Assembly: GCA_963726715.1 (NCBI GenBank) | Contig: CAVSDF010000013.1 | Location: forward strand, 62,001-126,000 | Direction of reading: 5' to 3' | DNA: 64,000 nt | From: CAVSDF01 sp963726715 | GTDB taxonomy: Bacteria > Bacteroidota > Rhodothermia > Rhodothermales > BA12 | Shown here: positions 48,118 to 57,597 of the stretch, in pieces | Layout of the letters: the number at the start of each line of letters is the position of its first letter | Numbering within the stretch: the first letter of the stretch is position 1 | Notes under the pieces: generated by a model | The model's input: only the letters and a program-made list of their open reading frames with translations | Databases searched by the model: none | What the model was told of the DNA's origin: nothing | Made by a program: the position numbers and the translations under genes

Positions 48118-49359
48118 ATGCTCCGCGACGCCTTCGTCCACCCGCCCGATGATCCTGAGACGGGCACGCCCACCGTCGAGCTTCGCGCCTTCACGCACGG
48201 GCTGATGCCGCGCACGGTGCCCGCGATGATGCAGGCGTTCACCGACGACTGGGCCGCGCGCGGCGTCGATGCGTGGAACGAGGTGCCCGACCGCTGGGGC
48301 CACGGGCAGCGCGCGGGCTGGTGGACGCTGCCGGATGTGCTCGCCGACGCCTTTCTCGCGCCGCTTCTCACCGCGCCGCCGCGGACCGTCGCGCACGTGC
48401 CGAACGTCAACGCCGCCGTCGCCGGCATCTTCTCGTCGCCCGAGACGTGGGCGCGGGGGCGGCGCGTGGTGACGACCGGGGGCGAATTTCCCTCCGTGCT
48501 CCACAGCGCGCGCAAGTGGGCCGCGCTGCTCGGCCTCGACCTCGTCGTCGTCGATCCCCTGCCGGACGGCTCGGTCGATGTCGCGCGGCTCGGCGACGAG
48601 GCAGCGGTCGCGGGGACGGCGCTCGTGGCGGTGAGCCACGTCGGGTTCGCGACGGGCGAGCGGTTGACGACGTCGGTTCTCGCCGGGATCTGCGACGCCG
48701 CGCGGAGCGCCGGGGCGCTCTCGCTCGTCGACGGGTACCACGCGGCCGCGTCGCTCGTCGTGGATGTCGGGGCCATCGGGTGCGATCTGTACACGGGCGG
48801 GCTGCTCAAGGAAGGATGCGGCTCGACGGGCAACGCGTTCCTGTACATCCGCGAGGGCGTCGACTTGATGCCTGCGAGCGGCGGATGGTTCGGCGACGGC
48901 GACCCGTTCGGCTTCGGTCCGGTCCCGACGCCGCACCCCGACGTGCGGCGCCGCTTCCTCGGCGGGACGACCGCGGTGGCGAGCCTGTACCACGCCGTCG
49001 AGGGCGTCCGATTGCTGCTCGGCGTCGGCCTCGACCGCGTCGAAGCGCACAGCGCGGCGCTCGGGACGCACGCCGTCGACCGCGCCGACGCGCTCGGCAT
49101 GGCCCTCGCCTCGCCCCGCGATCCGGCGCGGCGCGGGACCATGCTGGCCTTCGCGCTCGACCATGCCGACGCGATGAGCGCGTGGCTCAAGACGCGCCGC
49201 GTCTACACCGACAGCCGCCGCGGGCGCGTCCTCCGCCTCGCCCCGTTCGTCTGGAACGACCGCGCCGACGTCGACCGCGCCTTCGATGCCATCGGCGAAG
49301 CCCTCGCCACCGGCGCGCACATCGGCATCCGCGAGGACGCCGCCGGGCCGGTGACGTAA
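48118..49359 (+). CDS. Kynureninase-like PLP-dependent enzyme (aminotransferase class V fold)
   Basis: 413 residues. RAFTHGLMPRTVPAMMQAF, VPNVNAAVAGIFSS, TTGGEFPSVLHSARKW, ALSLVDGYHAAASLVVDVGA (PLP Asp) and DLYTGGLLKEGCGSTGNAFL (PLP lysine) follow the fold-type I, class V order. ASGGWFGDGDPFGFG and FLGGTTAVASLYHAVEG resemble kynureninase more than cysteine desulfurase. The reaction is probably hydrolytic C-C cleavage of a kynurenine-like substrate, but no other tryptophan-degradation gene is near, so this is tentative. Confidence 0.72.
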   Translation: MLRDAFVHPPDDPETGTPTVELRAFTHGLMPRTVPAMMQAFTDDWAARGVDAWNEVPDRWGHGQRAGWWTLPDVLADAFLAPLLTAPPRTVAHVPNVNAAVAGIFSSPETWARGRRVVTTGGEFPSVLHSARKWAALLGLDLVVVDPLPDGSVDVARLGDEAAVAGTALVAVSHVGFATGERLTTSVLAGICDAARSAGALSLVDGYHAAASLVVDVGAIGCDLYTGGLLKEGCGSTGNAFLYIREGVDLMPASGGWFGDGDPFGFGPVPTPHPDVRRRFLGGTTAVASLYHAVEGVRLLLGVGLDRVEAHSAALGTHAVDRADALGMALASPRDPARRGTMLAFALDHADAMSAWLKTRRVYTDSRRGRVLRLAPFVWNDRADVDRAFDAIGEALATGAHIGIREDAAGPVT

Positions 49360-49382
49360 TCTGCCGCGCGGGAGCCTCTGTC

Positions 49383-49390
49383 TACCTTCC
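49383..49390 (+). promoter_or_regulatory. -7-type promoter box (TACCTTCC)
   Basis: TACCTTCC 23 bases before the DUF3667 ATG. Confidence 0.45.
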
Positions 49391-49413
49391 CGCTTCGCCG
49401 ACTCCTGCCCCCG

Positions 49414-50358
49414 ATGCTCGCCGCTCCCGCTCTCGCCGACCCGTCCGTGGCCGATGTCGAACAGACGCCGCACGACGCCGATGGACACGCCAGGCATGCG
49501 GTCTGCGCCTCGTGCGGGGCCGCGCTCGCCGGGCCGTACTGCCACGCCTGCGGCGAGAAGCGCCTCGACCGGCACGACTACAGCTTCGCCCACTTCGCCG
49601 AGCACGCCGTCGATACGGTGACGCACTTCGACGTCAAGGTCGTTCGCGGCGCGTGGAGTCTGCTCCGACGTCCAGGCGTCATGACGGCGGACCTGCTCGC
49701 CGGGCGGCGGGTGCCGTGGCCCAAGCCGCTACAGCTCTTCCTGCTCGTCAACGTGGTGTTCTTCGTCGTCTCGGGCCTCTTTCAGGCGCGCATTTTCGAC
49801 ACGAAGCTCCAGAGCCACATCTCGCCGACGGCGCAGCGCTACGGCGAGTTCGCGCAGTCGATGGTCGCGCGGCGCGTGGCCGAGCGCGGCACGACCGCCG
49901 ACGCCTACGCAGAGCCCTTCGACGAAAAGGGGCACACGCTCGCCAAGTCGCTCGTCTTCCTCTTCATTCCGCTCGCTGCTTCCGTGCTCGCCCTTCTCAA
50001 CGTGGGCAAGCAGCGGTACGTGCTCGAACACGTGCTCGTGGCCACGCACGTCATGACGGGAGTCCTGCTGCTGCTCGTGCTCGTTCTCGTGCTGCTCGTC
50101 GTCGCCGCGCTCATCGGCGGAGCGGAGATCGGAGGCGACCGCGTGTCCACGGGGATCTTCGCCGCCTTCTTCCTGCCCTTCGTCACCGCCACCGTCCACC
50201 GGGCCTACGGCGATGGATGGACCGCGAGCGCGGCCAAGGCCGTGGGCTTCTGCGCGGCGTTCGTGCTCGTGCTACTTCCCGTCTACCGCTTCCTGCTCTT
50301 CCTCGTCACCTTCGCGCTCACCGAGGCGCCCATGTCGGCGGCGTGGGCATCGAGGTAG
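49414..50358 (+). CDS. DUF3667 family membrane protein
   Basis: 314 residues. An N-terminal zinc ribbon (CASCG at 31-35, CHACG at 43-47) is followed by DYSFAHFAEHAVDTVTHFD, typical of DUF3667, and about four to five membrane segments (LFLLVNVVFFVVSGLF, then VLLLLVLVLVLLVVAAL and others). Common in Bacteroidota, function unknown; the layout of a zinc ribbon before a membrane domain suggests a sensor or assembly factor. Its 3' end overlaps the convergent MtfA-type gene by 76 bases. Confidence 0.85.
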   Translation: MLAAPALADPSVADVEQTPHDADGHARHAVCASCGAALAGPYCHACGEKRLDRHDYSFAHFAEHAVDTVTHFDVKVVRGAWSLLRRPGVMTADLLAGRRVPWPKPLQLFLLVNVVFFVVSGLFQARIFDTKLQSHISPTAQRYGEFAQSMVARRVAERGTTADAYAEPFDEKGHTLAKSLVFLFIPLAASVLALLNVGKQRYVLEHVLVATHVMTGVLLLLVLVLVLLVVAALIGGAEIGGDRVSTGIFAAFFLPFVTATVHRAYGDGWTASAAKAVGFCAAFVLVLLPVYRFLLFLVTFALTEAPMSAAWASR

Positions 50359-51236
50359 GCCTGCACGGCGTCGCGGGGATCGAGGGCGTACATGGCGGCG
50401 AGGGCGGCGTAGACCTCGGGGTGGCGGCGGGCGAGCGGGTGCGGGCGCTCGAAAAACACCTCGGTGGCGACGGCGAAGAACTCGGCGGCGTTGGTCGCGG
50501 CGTAGCTGCGGAGGAGGGATTTGCCGACGCGGATGCGCTGCGTTTCGCGCCGCACGAGGGCCGTCCACGCGTCCGCCGAGGCGCCATCGAGGAGCGAGGG
50601 GACGCCGTCGGCGCCGTCGCTCTGGTAGTCGAAGAGGTGGGCGAGTTCGTGGAGGACGACGTTGGAGCCGTCGGGCCACGCCCACGCGGCGTCGAGGGCG
50701 TCGGCGGTGAAGATGACCGGCCCCTGCGCGTGCGCCATCCCGTCGAACTCGCCCTCGCCGTCGTCCTGCTCGTAGGCGACGTCGAAGCGCTCGGCGTAGA
50801 GGAGCATCGTGCGGCGCGTGTCGAAGCGCCACGACGGGCGCCCATGGAGCATCGTCGCAGCCCCGGCGGCGACGGCGAGGCGGCGCGCGGGAGTCCACGC
50901 CGTCTCCGTCCACACGGCCTCGCCGACGGCCTCGAAGCCCTGTGTGGCAAGCACGCGGGAGACGGCGGCCTCGAAGCGGGTGCGTCCGCGCGCGTCGGCG
51001 CTCGCGTAGACAGGGATGCGGTCGGCGAGCCACGCGCGGTCGGCGGCGGAGAGCGTGGCGCGGCGCTCGCGGCGGCTCCACGTCCACACGGCCCCGAGAA
51101 GAACGACGACCGCCGCTGCGACGGCCCCGACCGCCGCCGATCCCTCGACCGCCCGGGCCCCGGCGACGAACGCCACGACAGCGGCGAGGGCGACGAGCGC
51201 GGCGGGCACGGCGAGGGCGCGGAGAGAGGCGAGCAT
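50283..51236 (-). CDS. M90-family metallopeptidase (MtfA-like) with membrane anchor
   Basis: 317 residues. Two N-terminal membrane segments (about 8-25 and 35-52) precede an MtfA-type zinc peptidase domain: PSWRFDTRRTMLLYAERFDVAY, QGPVIFTADALDAAWAW, VVLHELAHLFDYQSDGADG (HExxH at 196-200) and EFFAVATEVFFERPHPLARRHPE. E. coli MtfA binds the repressor Mlc, but it is cytoplasmic and has no anchor; here the role is probably different. Convergent and overlapping with the DUF3667 gene. Confidence 0.85.
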   Translation of the reverse strand: MLASLRALAVPAALVALAAVVAFVAGARAVEGSAAVGAVAAAVVVLLGAVWTWSRRERRATLSAADRAWLADRIPVYASADARGRTRFEAAVSRVLATQGFEAVGEAVWTETAWTPARRLAVAAGAATMLHGRPSWRFDTRRTMLLYAERFDVAYEQDDGEGEFDGMAHAQGPVIFTADALDAAWAWPDGSNVVLHELAHLFDYQSDGADGVPSLLDGASADAWTALVRRETQRIRVGKSLLRSYAATNAAEFFAVATEVFFERPHPLARRHPEVYAALAAMYALDPRDAVQAYLDAHAADMGASVSAKVTRKSRKR

Positions 51237-51707
51237 GGGCGGGGCGAGGCGAGAGATGCACGAACGCCCACGGGCGCCGACGGGTCACGCCCCGCCGATC
51301 CGGTGCCCCTGCACGCTCAGGCGGGGCGCTGGCGCTCAGGCGGGGCGCTCCGCGTGGAAGGGTTCGGGGCCGTTCTGATGCGCGAGGAGACGGGACGTGG
51401 GAGCCGGATGCGACCGGGGCAGAGATGCCGGAGGCGTAGGGAGTCGGGGACGAGGCGGCCGGTTAAGGCGCGCGTGTTCTAGCCGATTCCCCAGATGCCG
51501 GGATGCCGGAGGCGCATGGGGGGAAGCATCGTCCGGAAAGTCTTTCCGCCCGGCAGCACGATGCGCCGCCCCCGCGACACACGAGCGGGTGTTACGTACT
51601 GGATATGGCACTGCGGGGCCGTGGCACATCGGTTGACAGGGATGGAGTCGTCCTCCGCCGCAAGGCTTCGCCGGGAATCTCCCGGTCCGTTCGACCCGCT
51701 CCCTCTG
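51237..51707. other. 471-base gap before the sigma factor gene
   Basis: No convincing gene. It holds a 17-base direct repeat CGCTCAGGCGGGGCGCT (51314-51330 and 51333-51349) and two copies of GATGCCGGAGGCG about 80 bases apart (near 51423 and 51503). The reading frame of the sigma gene is open upstream of 51708, but the added sequence does not look conserved. Confidence 0.4.
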
Positions 51708-52511
51708 ATGTCCTCCCCGTACCCTCTTCAGGACTGCGCCGACCGCTACGCCCGCACCCACGCCGCCGCCGATCGCGCCGCCACCGTCACCGCCGGACAG
51801 GCGCTCGTGCGCGCCATCGTCTCGCGGACGACCGCCCCCACCCACGTCCTCGCCGACCGTGAGGACTTGGAGAGCCTCGGGATGCTCGGCCTCCTGCAAG
51901 CACTCGACCAGTACGACCCCGACCGCGGGACGCCCTTCGCGTCGTTCGCCTACGGCCGCATCCGCGGCGTGCTCGTCGACCACATCCGCTCGCTCGACCC
52001 GCTCTCGCGCGAGCAGCGCCGCCGCCTCGCTACCGCCCACGAGGCCGCCGAGCGCATCCGCCAGACGACCGGCGCCGAGCCGCTCGAAGACGCCATCGCC
52101 GAGGCGACCGGCTTCGACGCCGAGACCCTCCGCGGCCTCGCCGCGCAGGCACAGGGCCGCTTCGCCCTCTCGCTCGACAGCGCCGCCCACGACGACGACG
52201 GCGCCACCCGCATCGACTCCCTCCCCTGCGGCGCCGCCCTCGACGCCTTCGACGCCTTCGACCGCCGCTCCGACGGGGAGCACCTCGCCTGTCTCATCCG
52301 CACCCTCGCCCCGCGCGAGCAGGAAATCCTGGCCCTCTACTACTACGAGGACCTGACGCTGCGCGAGATCGCGGGTCTGATGGGCGTCACCGAGGCGCGC
52401 ATCTCGCAGATCCTCGGCAAGACGCTCCGCGGCCTCCGCGCCCGCTTCGTCGCCACCGACGACACCACCGCGCGCGTCGCCGCGCCGGTCGCGTTCGCCC
52501 GCGCCGCCTGA
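51708..52511 (+). CDS. FliA/SigD-like sigma-70 factor (sigma-28 type)
   Basis: 267 residues. Region 2 reads EDLESLGMLGLLQALDQYD, TPFASFAYGRIRGVLVDHIR, SLDPLSREQRRRL, the pattern of FliA, WhiG and SigF-like group 3 sigma factors. Region 3 is ETLRGLAAQAQGRFALSLDS. Region 4 reads LAPREQEILALYYYEDLTLR, EIAGLMGVTEARISQILGKT. It would direct RNA polymerase to a special promoter set. No flagellar or sporulation genes are in the window and no anti-sigma gene is adjacent. ATG 51708 begins the conserved part. Confidence 0.85.
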   Translation: MSSPYPLQDCADRYARTHAAADRAATVTAGQALVRAIVSRTTAPTHVLADREDLESLGMLGLLQALDQYDPDRGTPFASFAYGRIRGVLVDHIRSLDPLSREQRRRLATAHEAAERIRQTTGAEPLEDAIAEATGFDAETLRGLAAQAQGRFALSLDSAAHDDDGATRIDSLPCGAALDAFDAFDRRSDGEHLACLIRTLAPREQEILALYYYEDLTLREIAGLMGVTEARISQILGKTLRGLRARFVATDDTTARVAAPVAFARAA

Positions 52512-52546
52512 GCGGATGCGCCCGAGCCGCACGCCTGCCGGTCCAG

Positions 52547-52574
52547 AACGCCACCGAGCGGCACCGGTGGCGTT
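52547..52574. terminator. Bidirectional terminator hairpin
   Basis: AACGCCACCG (52547-52556) pairs perfectly with CGGTGGCGTT (52565-52574) across an 8-base loop, between the convergent sigma factor and TonB receptor genes. Confidence 0.75.
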
Positions 52575-52576
52575 GT

Positions 52577-54974
52577 TCAGAAAGCGGCGGAGATGCGCAG
52601 GACGGCGCTCCGTCCGGGGTTGAGGGCGAAGGCGCGGTAGCGCGAGAGCACGTCGCGGTAGGCCACGTCGCCCGCGTTGCGAACCGACAGGTCTGCCCGC
52701 ACCTCGTGGCCGCCGACGCGCTCCACCACGCCTGCGCCGACGTGCACGAGCGTGTACGACCCGAGGCCCTGCCCACCGGGAAGCGTCAGGCGGTCGAGGT
52801 CCGACACGCGCGTCTGGGCCCCGTCGTGCTCCACCTCGGCGCGCACGTACGCGCGGCGCGCCCACGCCGACGCGCGTGCGCCGTGTGCAGTTCGACCTCG
52901 TCCGACGGTGCGCGTCGGGGGCACGCCCGAGCAGCGGCGCATCGGCGGTGCGGTCGTCGCCGTCGACGCGGTCGTAGCGGCCTTCGAGGGAGAGCCACGG
53001 CAGGGGAGACGCCGCCACGCTCGCCTCGACCCCCGTGAGCACTGCCTCGGTCTGCGTCGTACTGGTAGACGCGGAACTCGCCCTCGAAGCGGGCCGTCGG
53101 GCGGAGGAAGACGTACGGGGCGATGCGGGTGCGGAACGCCCGCGCCTCGACGCGCACGTCGGGGAGTTCCGCGCGCGCAGCCGCGCAGGTCGAGCGCTGC
53201 GCCCGGCCTCGACGTTCAGGCTCGTCTCGGGCTTCAGGGCCGCGTTGCCGATCTCGAAGCGCTGCTCGCCGATGCGCGGGCCGTTCGAGTAGAGCTCGAA
53301 GAGCGACGGCGCCCGCCACCCGCGCGCGGCGTTGCCGGAGACCGACACCCCCGGCGCGAGGTGCGCCACCGCCCCGGCGTTCCACGTCAGGGCGCCGAAC
53401 GTGCGCCGCTCGCCCGACACGCCCAGCACCGGCGTCGCCTCTGGCCGGACGCTCCGCACGTCGTAGCGCAGCCCGCCGAGCAGACGCACCGGCCCGAGCG
53501 TCCGCCTGTTCGAGGGCGAAGAGGGCGCCGGAGACGGTCTCGGCGAGCGGGACGACCGGGATCGGCGCGTCCGACTCGTTGCCCTGCACGAAGCCCGACA
53601 CCCCGACCGTGCCGCTCACGCTGCGCCCGAGCGCGTGGCGGAGGGCGAGGTCGAGGGTGCCGGTGTTGAGGTCGAGGTCGAATTCGCGCGTGCCCGGCGC
53701 CTCGACCTTCCCCTCGCCCTCGCCCTCTTTGATGCCGTGGTGCTGGAAACCCGCGCGCACGTCGAGGCGCGCCCATCCGAGCGGGAGCGACGCCCGCGCC
53801 CTGCACGCGGATGTCGTTGAGCGAGCGCACCGGCCCGGTCTCCTCTTCGGCCGCCCGCGCCGCCGCGCCGGTCGTGGCCGCGAGCGCGTCGCCGAGCAGG
53901 TTCTTCGACGCGCCCTCCGTCTCGCCCGCTTCGAGCAGGTGGAACTCGGCGACGAGGCCCGTCACGCGCAGGCTCGCGCTGCCCCAGCGGCCCTGCGTGC
54001 CCACGGCGACCTCGGCGGCGGTCGAGACATAGCCGGTGTTTTCGAGCGGGCCGCGCGGCGTCCGGTAGTCCTCCGCGCTGCGCACGGCCACGCTCGCCCG
54101 CAGCCCGTAGCGCCCGCGTGCGCCCTCGATGCGCGCGAAACCGCCGCCGCCGGGGTTGTTCGTCGCGCCGTAGACCTCCGCCTCCCCGCGACGTCGCGCG
54201 CCCGGCGAGGGCAGCGGCGCCGGGATGACGTTCACGACGCCGCCGATGGCGTCGGAGCCGTAGAGGATCGACGCAGGGCCTCGGACGACCTCGACGCGGT
54301 CGGCGAGGCGGGCCTCGACCGATGGGCCGTCCTCGTCGCTCCACGAGTAGTCTTCGAGCCGCACCCCATCGTCGAGCACGAGCACGCGCGGGCCAGAGAG
54401 GCCGCGGATGACGGGTTTGCCGATCTGCTCGCCGGTCGTGAGCGCGCGCACGCCGGGCAGCCGCTCGATCGTGCGGGCCAGCGAGATCGCATGCTCGCGC
54501 CGCAGCGCCTCGCCCGAGAGGACGGTGACGGGGAGCGGCGAGTCCTGCACGGCGATGGGCGCCCGCGTGGCCGTGACGGTCACGACATCGGTCTCGGCGG
54601 GCGTGGGGCGCAGCCGGGCATCGAGCGTCGATGCGCCCGCGACCGTCGTCTCGCGCAGGAGCGCCGCGTAGCCGATGCGGCGGAAGACGACGCCGTAGCG
54701 CCCGGCGGGCAGTTCGGCGAGGCGGTAGCGCCCGCGCGCGTCCGTGACGGCACGCCGTCCGAGATCGGGCACGACGACCTCCACGTCTTCGAGCGGCCGC
54801 CCTGCCTCGTCCGTCACCGTCCCTGCCAGCGAGGCGAGCACCGCCGGGGCCGGGCCGGGCGCGAGACACGCGGCGGGCGCGGGCCGGCCGGAGCGCGGCG
54901 GGCCACGGCGACGGGAACGAGGGCGCGGTGGGCGAGGCCGCGAGCGCGGCGGCGAGCAGGAGAGCGACGGGCAT
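52577..54974 (-). CDS. TonB-dependent outer-membrane receptor, heavily frame-broken
   Basis: About 799 residues. A signal peptide (MPVALLLAAALAASPT) is followed by a carboxypeptidase-regulatory-like domain (LASLAGTVTDEAGRPLEDVE, YRLAELPAGRYGVVFRRIGY). The plug (PVTVLSGEALRREHAISLAR, GKPVIRGLSGPRVLVLDDGV, RVEVVRGPASILYGSDAIGG) and beta-barrel segments (WRAPSLFELYSNGPRIGEQR and the last strand RSAVLRISAAF) come next. It imports a bound ligand using TonB energy; the ligand is unknown, though the IRGLSG plug type is frequent in metal and cobalamin receptors. Six frame changes spread over 52.9-54.9 kb. A minus-strand TAGCTTCC box lies 48 bases upstream. Confidence 0.85.
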
Positions 54975-55021
54975 GGGCGAAGACGGAGGGAGGAGCGCAC
55001 GCGGATTCCGGCGGGCGGAGA

Positions 55022-55029
55022 GGAAGCTA
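55022..55029 (-). promoter_or_regulatory. -7-type promoter box (TAGCTTCC) of the TonB receptor
   Basis: TAGCTTCC on the minus strand, 48 bases upstream of the receptor ATG. Confidence 0.4.
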
Positions 55030-55234
55030 CGCCGCACCCGGACCCGCCATGCCGCTACCGACTGGACGAGAACGAGCCTCCGCGCACCCTCGCGGCGGCT
55101 GAACCCGTCGACGCCCCGATTCGAAGGTTCGAGGAGGGCGGGCACCGTGGCCGAATGGTCTCTCCGGGCGCGCGAATCGCCAACTCCTCACGTGGCGCGG
55201 CGCAGCGGGGCGGGTGCGAATGCCGCAGGCCGAT

Positions 55235-55242
55235 TATATTGA
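55235..55242 (+). promoter_or_regulatory. -7-type promoter box (TATATTGA)
   Basis: TATATTGA in a locally AT-rich patch, 99 bases before the SurA-like ATG. Confidence 0.5.
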
Positions 55243-55341
55243 GGCCGATTTCGTGGGACGAGCTGCCCCCCGCCGGACGCCGAGAGGCTCGCGGGCAGGC
55301 GTCTCGCCCCCTTTTGTTTTCTCCTCAGACTCCGACTGCTC

Positions 55342-57429
55342 ATGGGCGTCATGAACAAGTTCCGGGACAACGCCGGAGCGATTCTCATCGTCCTCGTCTT
55401 CTCGTTTGGCGTCATCTGGGTGCTCAACGACGTGGGCCTCTTCGATACCGGCGGTCAACGCGCTGCCGGGCGCGTGATCGTCGTCAATGGCGAGGGCGTG
55501 ACGGCGCAGGAGTACGAGGACCAGGTCCAGCAGCAGCAGGCGCTCGTGCAGCAGCAGTCGCCCGACGCCGGGCCGCAGGCGATGGACCGCGCCCGCGAGC
55601 AGGCGTTCGAGAACATCGTCGTCGGCAAGCTCGCCGAAGCACAGATGGCCCGCCTCGGGCTCGTCGTCAACGACGCCGAGGTGCGCAACCTGCTCACCGG
55701 CCCGACGCCGCACCCGATCATCGCGCAGAACTTCCCCGATGGCAAGGGCGGCATCGACCGCTCGGCGCTCTCGCAGTTCTTCAGCAATCCGGAGAACCAG
55801 CCGCAGATCCTCCAGCTCCAGGAGTACCTGCGCAATCAGCGCCTGCAGGAGAAGTTCTCGGCGCTCGTCGGCTCGCTCGTGCGCGTCTCCGACGCCGAAG
55901 TCGTCGACGCCTACAACCGCCAGCGCCGCAACGCCACCGCCGATGTCGTCGCGCTCCGCTACGCCTCGATCCCCGACGACTCGGTGCGCCTCGACGACCG
56001 CGCCCTCCGCGCGTTCTACGACGGCCACCTCAAGGACTTCGAGCGCCCGGCCACGTGGGAGACCGCCGTCGTCTCGCTCTCGAAGGAGCCGTCGGCCGCC
56101 GACAGCGCGCTCGTCGGCAACGACCTCACCCGCGTCCGCGAGGGCTTCGCGACGGCCACCGACGACTCGTCGTTCCTCGCCCGCGAAGGCTCGCTCCGCC
56201 CGTACAGCGGCGCCTTCGTCGGCGCCGGCGCGATGGACCCCGCCATCGCCCGCGCGATCTATCCGACCCCGACTGCCGGTGCCGTCGTCGGGCCGATCTA
56301 TTCCGGCAACGAGGCGCTCATCGTCAAGGTGATCGGCGTGCGCCCGGCCGAGCAGCCCGCCATCCACGCGCGCCACATCCTCATCACCGCGCCGGACTCC
56401 GGCTCGCGCGGGGCGGCGACGGCCAAGCTCAACGCCCTCAAAACGCAGATCCAGAACGGCGCCTCGTTTGAGGCGATCGCCCGCGCCAACTCGCAGGACC
56501 CCGGAAGCGCCATTCAGGGCGGCGACCTCGGCTGGTTCGGGCGCGGCCAGATGGTCGCCCCGTTCGAGAACGCCGCATTCGGAAACCCCATCGGCACGCT
56601 CGTCGGGCCGGTCGTCACCGACTACGGCGTCCACCTGATCGAGGTGCTCGGGCGCGCCGACCAGGACGTGCGCCTCGCCACGTTCTCGACGCGCTTGCAG
56701 GCCGAGGGCACGACGCTGCGCAAGGCCGAGGAGAAGATGGAGGATTTCCGCTACGAGATCGAGCAGAACGGCGTCGAGGTTGCCGAAGCGCAGGCGCGCC
56801 GCCTCGGCCTCACGTTCGAGACGCAGGAGTACGCGGGCGGGCAGGACGTGTACCCCGGCATCGGGCAAAGCCCCGTCGTCCGCCGCTTCCTCGACGGATC
56901 GAAGGCCGGCAGCGTGTCGAACGTCGTCGACCTCGATGAGAAGTTCGTCGTCGTCGTCGTCAAGAAGGCGACGGCGAAAGGCCCGCGTCCGTTCGAGGAG
57001 GTCCGCGACGAAGTGACCGTCCGCGCCCGCGCCGACCGCAAGAAGGAGATCGCCATCGCCCGGATGACGCGCGCGATGCGCCAGGGCTTCGACGGCCTCG
57101 CCGCGCGCGTGCAGGGCTTCCAGCGCACCGCGACGCTGTCGGGCGTCAACACGTCGCTCGAAGGCTTCGACGCGCAGCCGCGCCTCGCAGGCGCCGTCTT
57201 CGCCACCGCGAAAGGCCAGACGACGCCCGTCGTCGCCGGTCCCGACGCCGCCTTCGTCGCCCGCGTCAACACGGTCGACGAGGTCGCGCAGATCCCCGAG
57301 GCCCTCCGCGACCAGCTCCGCCAGCAGCTCGTCTCGACGAAGCGGCAGATCGTCGGCTCCCGCTTCGCGCAGGCCCTCCGCGAGAGCGCCAACGTCGAGG
57401 ACAACCGCTCGGCGATGGACATCCGCTGA
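55342..57429 (+). CDS. SurA/PpiD-like periplasmic peptidyl-prolyl isomerase and chaperone
   Basis: 695 residues. One N-terminal membrane anchor (ILIVLVFSFGVIWVLNDVGL, about 14-33) and a SurA_N-like helical domain (VIVVNGEGVTAQEYEDQVQQ, REQAFENIVVGKLAEAQMAR) place it facing the periplasm, as in PpiD. The parvulin domain spans about 340-450: IHARHILITAPDSG, ARANSQDPGSAIQGGDLGWF, MVAPFENAAFGNPIGTLVGP, TDYGVHLIEVL. A long C-terminal region (about 450-690) probably repeats a chaperone-like fold. It assists folding of exported proteins. Intact. Confidence 0.92.
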   Translation: MGVMNKFRDNAGAILIVLVFSFGVIWVLNDVGLFDTGGQRAAGRVIVVNGEGVTAQEYEDQVQQQQALVQQQSPDAGPQAMDRAREQAFENIVVGKLAEAQMARLGLVVNDAEVRNLLTGPTPHPIIAQNFPDGKGGIDRSALSQFFSNPENQPQILQLQEYLRNQRLQEKFSALVGSLVRVSDAEVVDAYNRQRRNATADVVALRYASIPDDSVRLDDRALRAFYDGHLKDFERPATWETAVVSLSKEPSAADSALVGNDLTRVREGFATATDDSSFLAREGSLRPYSGAFVGAGAMDPAIARAIYPTPTAGAVVGPIYSGNEALIVKVIGVRPAEQPAIHARHILITAPDSGSRGAATAKLNALKTQIQNGASFEAIARANSQDPGSAIQGGDLGWFGRGQMVAPFENAAFGNPIGTLVGPVVTDYGVHLIEVLGRADQDVRLATFSTRLQAEGTTLRKAEEKMEDFRYEIEQNGVEVAEAQARRLGLTFETQEYAGGQDVYPGIGQSPVVRRFLDGSKAGSVSNVVDLDEKFVVVVVKKATAKGPRPFEEVRDEVTVRARADRKKEIAIARMTRAMRQGFDGLAARVQGFQRTATLSGVNTSLEGFDAQPRLAGAVFATAKGQTTPVVAGPDAAFVARVNTVDEVAQIPEALRDQLRQQLVSTKRQIVGSRFAQALRESANVEDNRSAMDIR

Positions 57430-57460
57430 CCGCGCCCCCGCTCTCCACATCTCCGCGCTC

Positions 57461-57493
57461 CGGCCCGGTCTCGCCACGCGCGGGGCCGGGCCG
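57461..57493 (+). terminator. GC-rich hairpin after the SurA-like gene
   Basis: CGGCCCGG (57461-57468) pairs with CCGGGCCG (57486-57493) across a 17-base loop. No T run. Confidence 0.5.
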
Positions 57494-57522
57494 TCGTGTG
57501 TTGGGGTGGGGGGCGAGAGGGA

Positions 57523-57551
57523 AACCTGTCAGGTCGGGGACCTGGACAGGT
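57523..57551. repeat. CCTGTCAGGT-type hairpin element, copy 4
   Basis: AACCTGTCAGGTC, GGG, then GACCTGGACAGGT; the same bulged stem as copy 1 at 5158. It lies between convergent genes. Confidence 0.7.
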
Positions 57552-57597
57552 CCGAGCGAAACCGCGCGTGGCCCCTCGCCACGTCACCCCCCCGCCA

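Larger units (their letters stand above)
54975..55341. other. Divergent intergenic region with opposing promoter boxes
   Basis: No gene seen between the TonB receptor (minus) and the SurA-like gene (plus). Contains TAGCTTCC facing left (55022-55029) and TATATTGA facing right (55235-55242). No cobalamin-riboswitch-like box was found in the leader of the receptor. Confidence 0.45.

Noticed and set aside
51314..51349. 17-base direct repeat as an attachment site or target-site duplication.
   Set aside because: The copies are only 2 bases apart with no integrase or insertion sequence; a simple local duplication is enough.
48273..51482. Very long open frame of over 1,000 codons on the plus strand.
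   Set aside because: It runs out of frame through three recognised genes and is arginine/alanine rich without any motif; an effect of high GC.
55140..55230. tRNA-like stretch (GTGGCCGAATGGTC resembles the D arm of a Leu or Ser tRNA).
   Set aside because: No complementary acceptor ends, no clear T arm with GGTTCGA at the right distance, and no anticodon stem. Treated as chance.
54975..55340. Possible cobalamin riboswitch in the leader of the TonB receptor.
   Set aside because: No B12-box-like sequence on the minus strand in this region.
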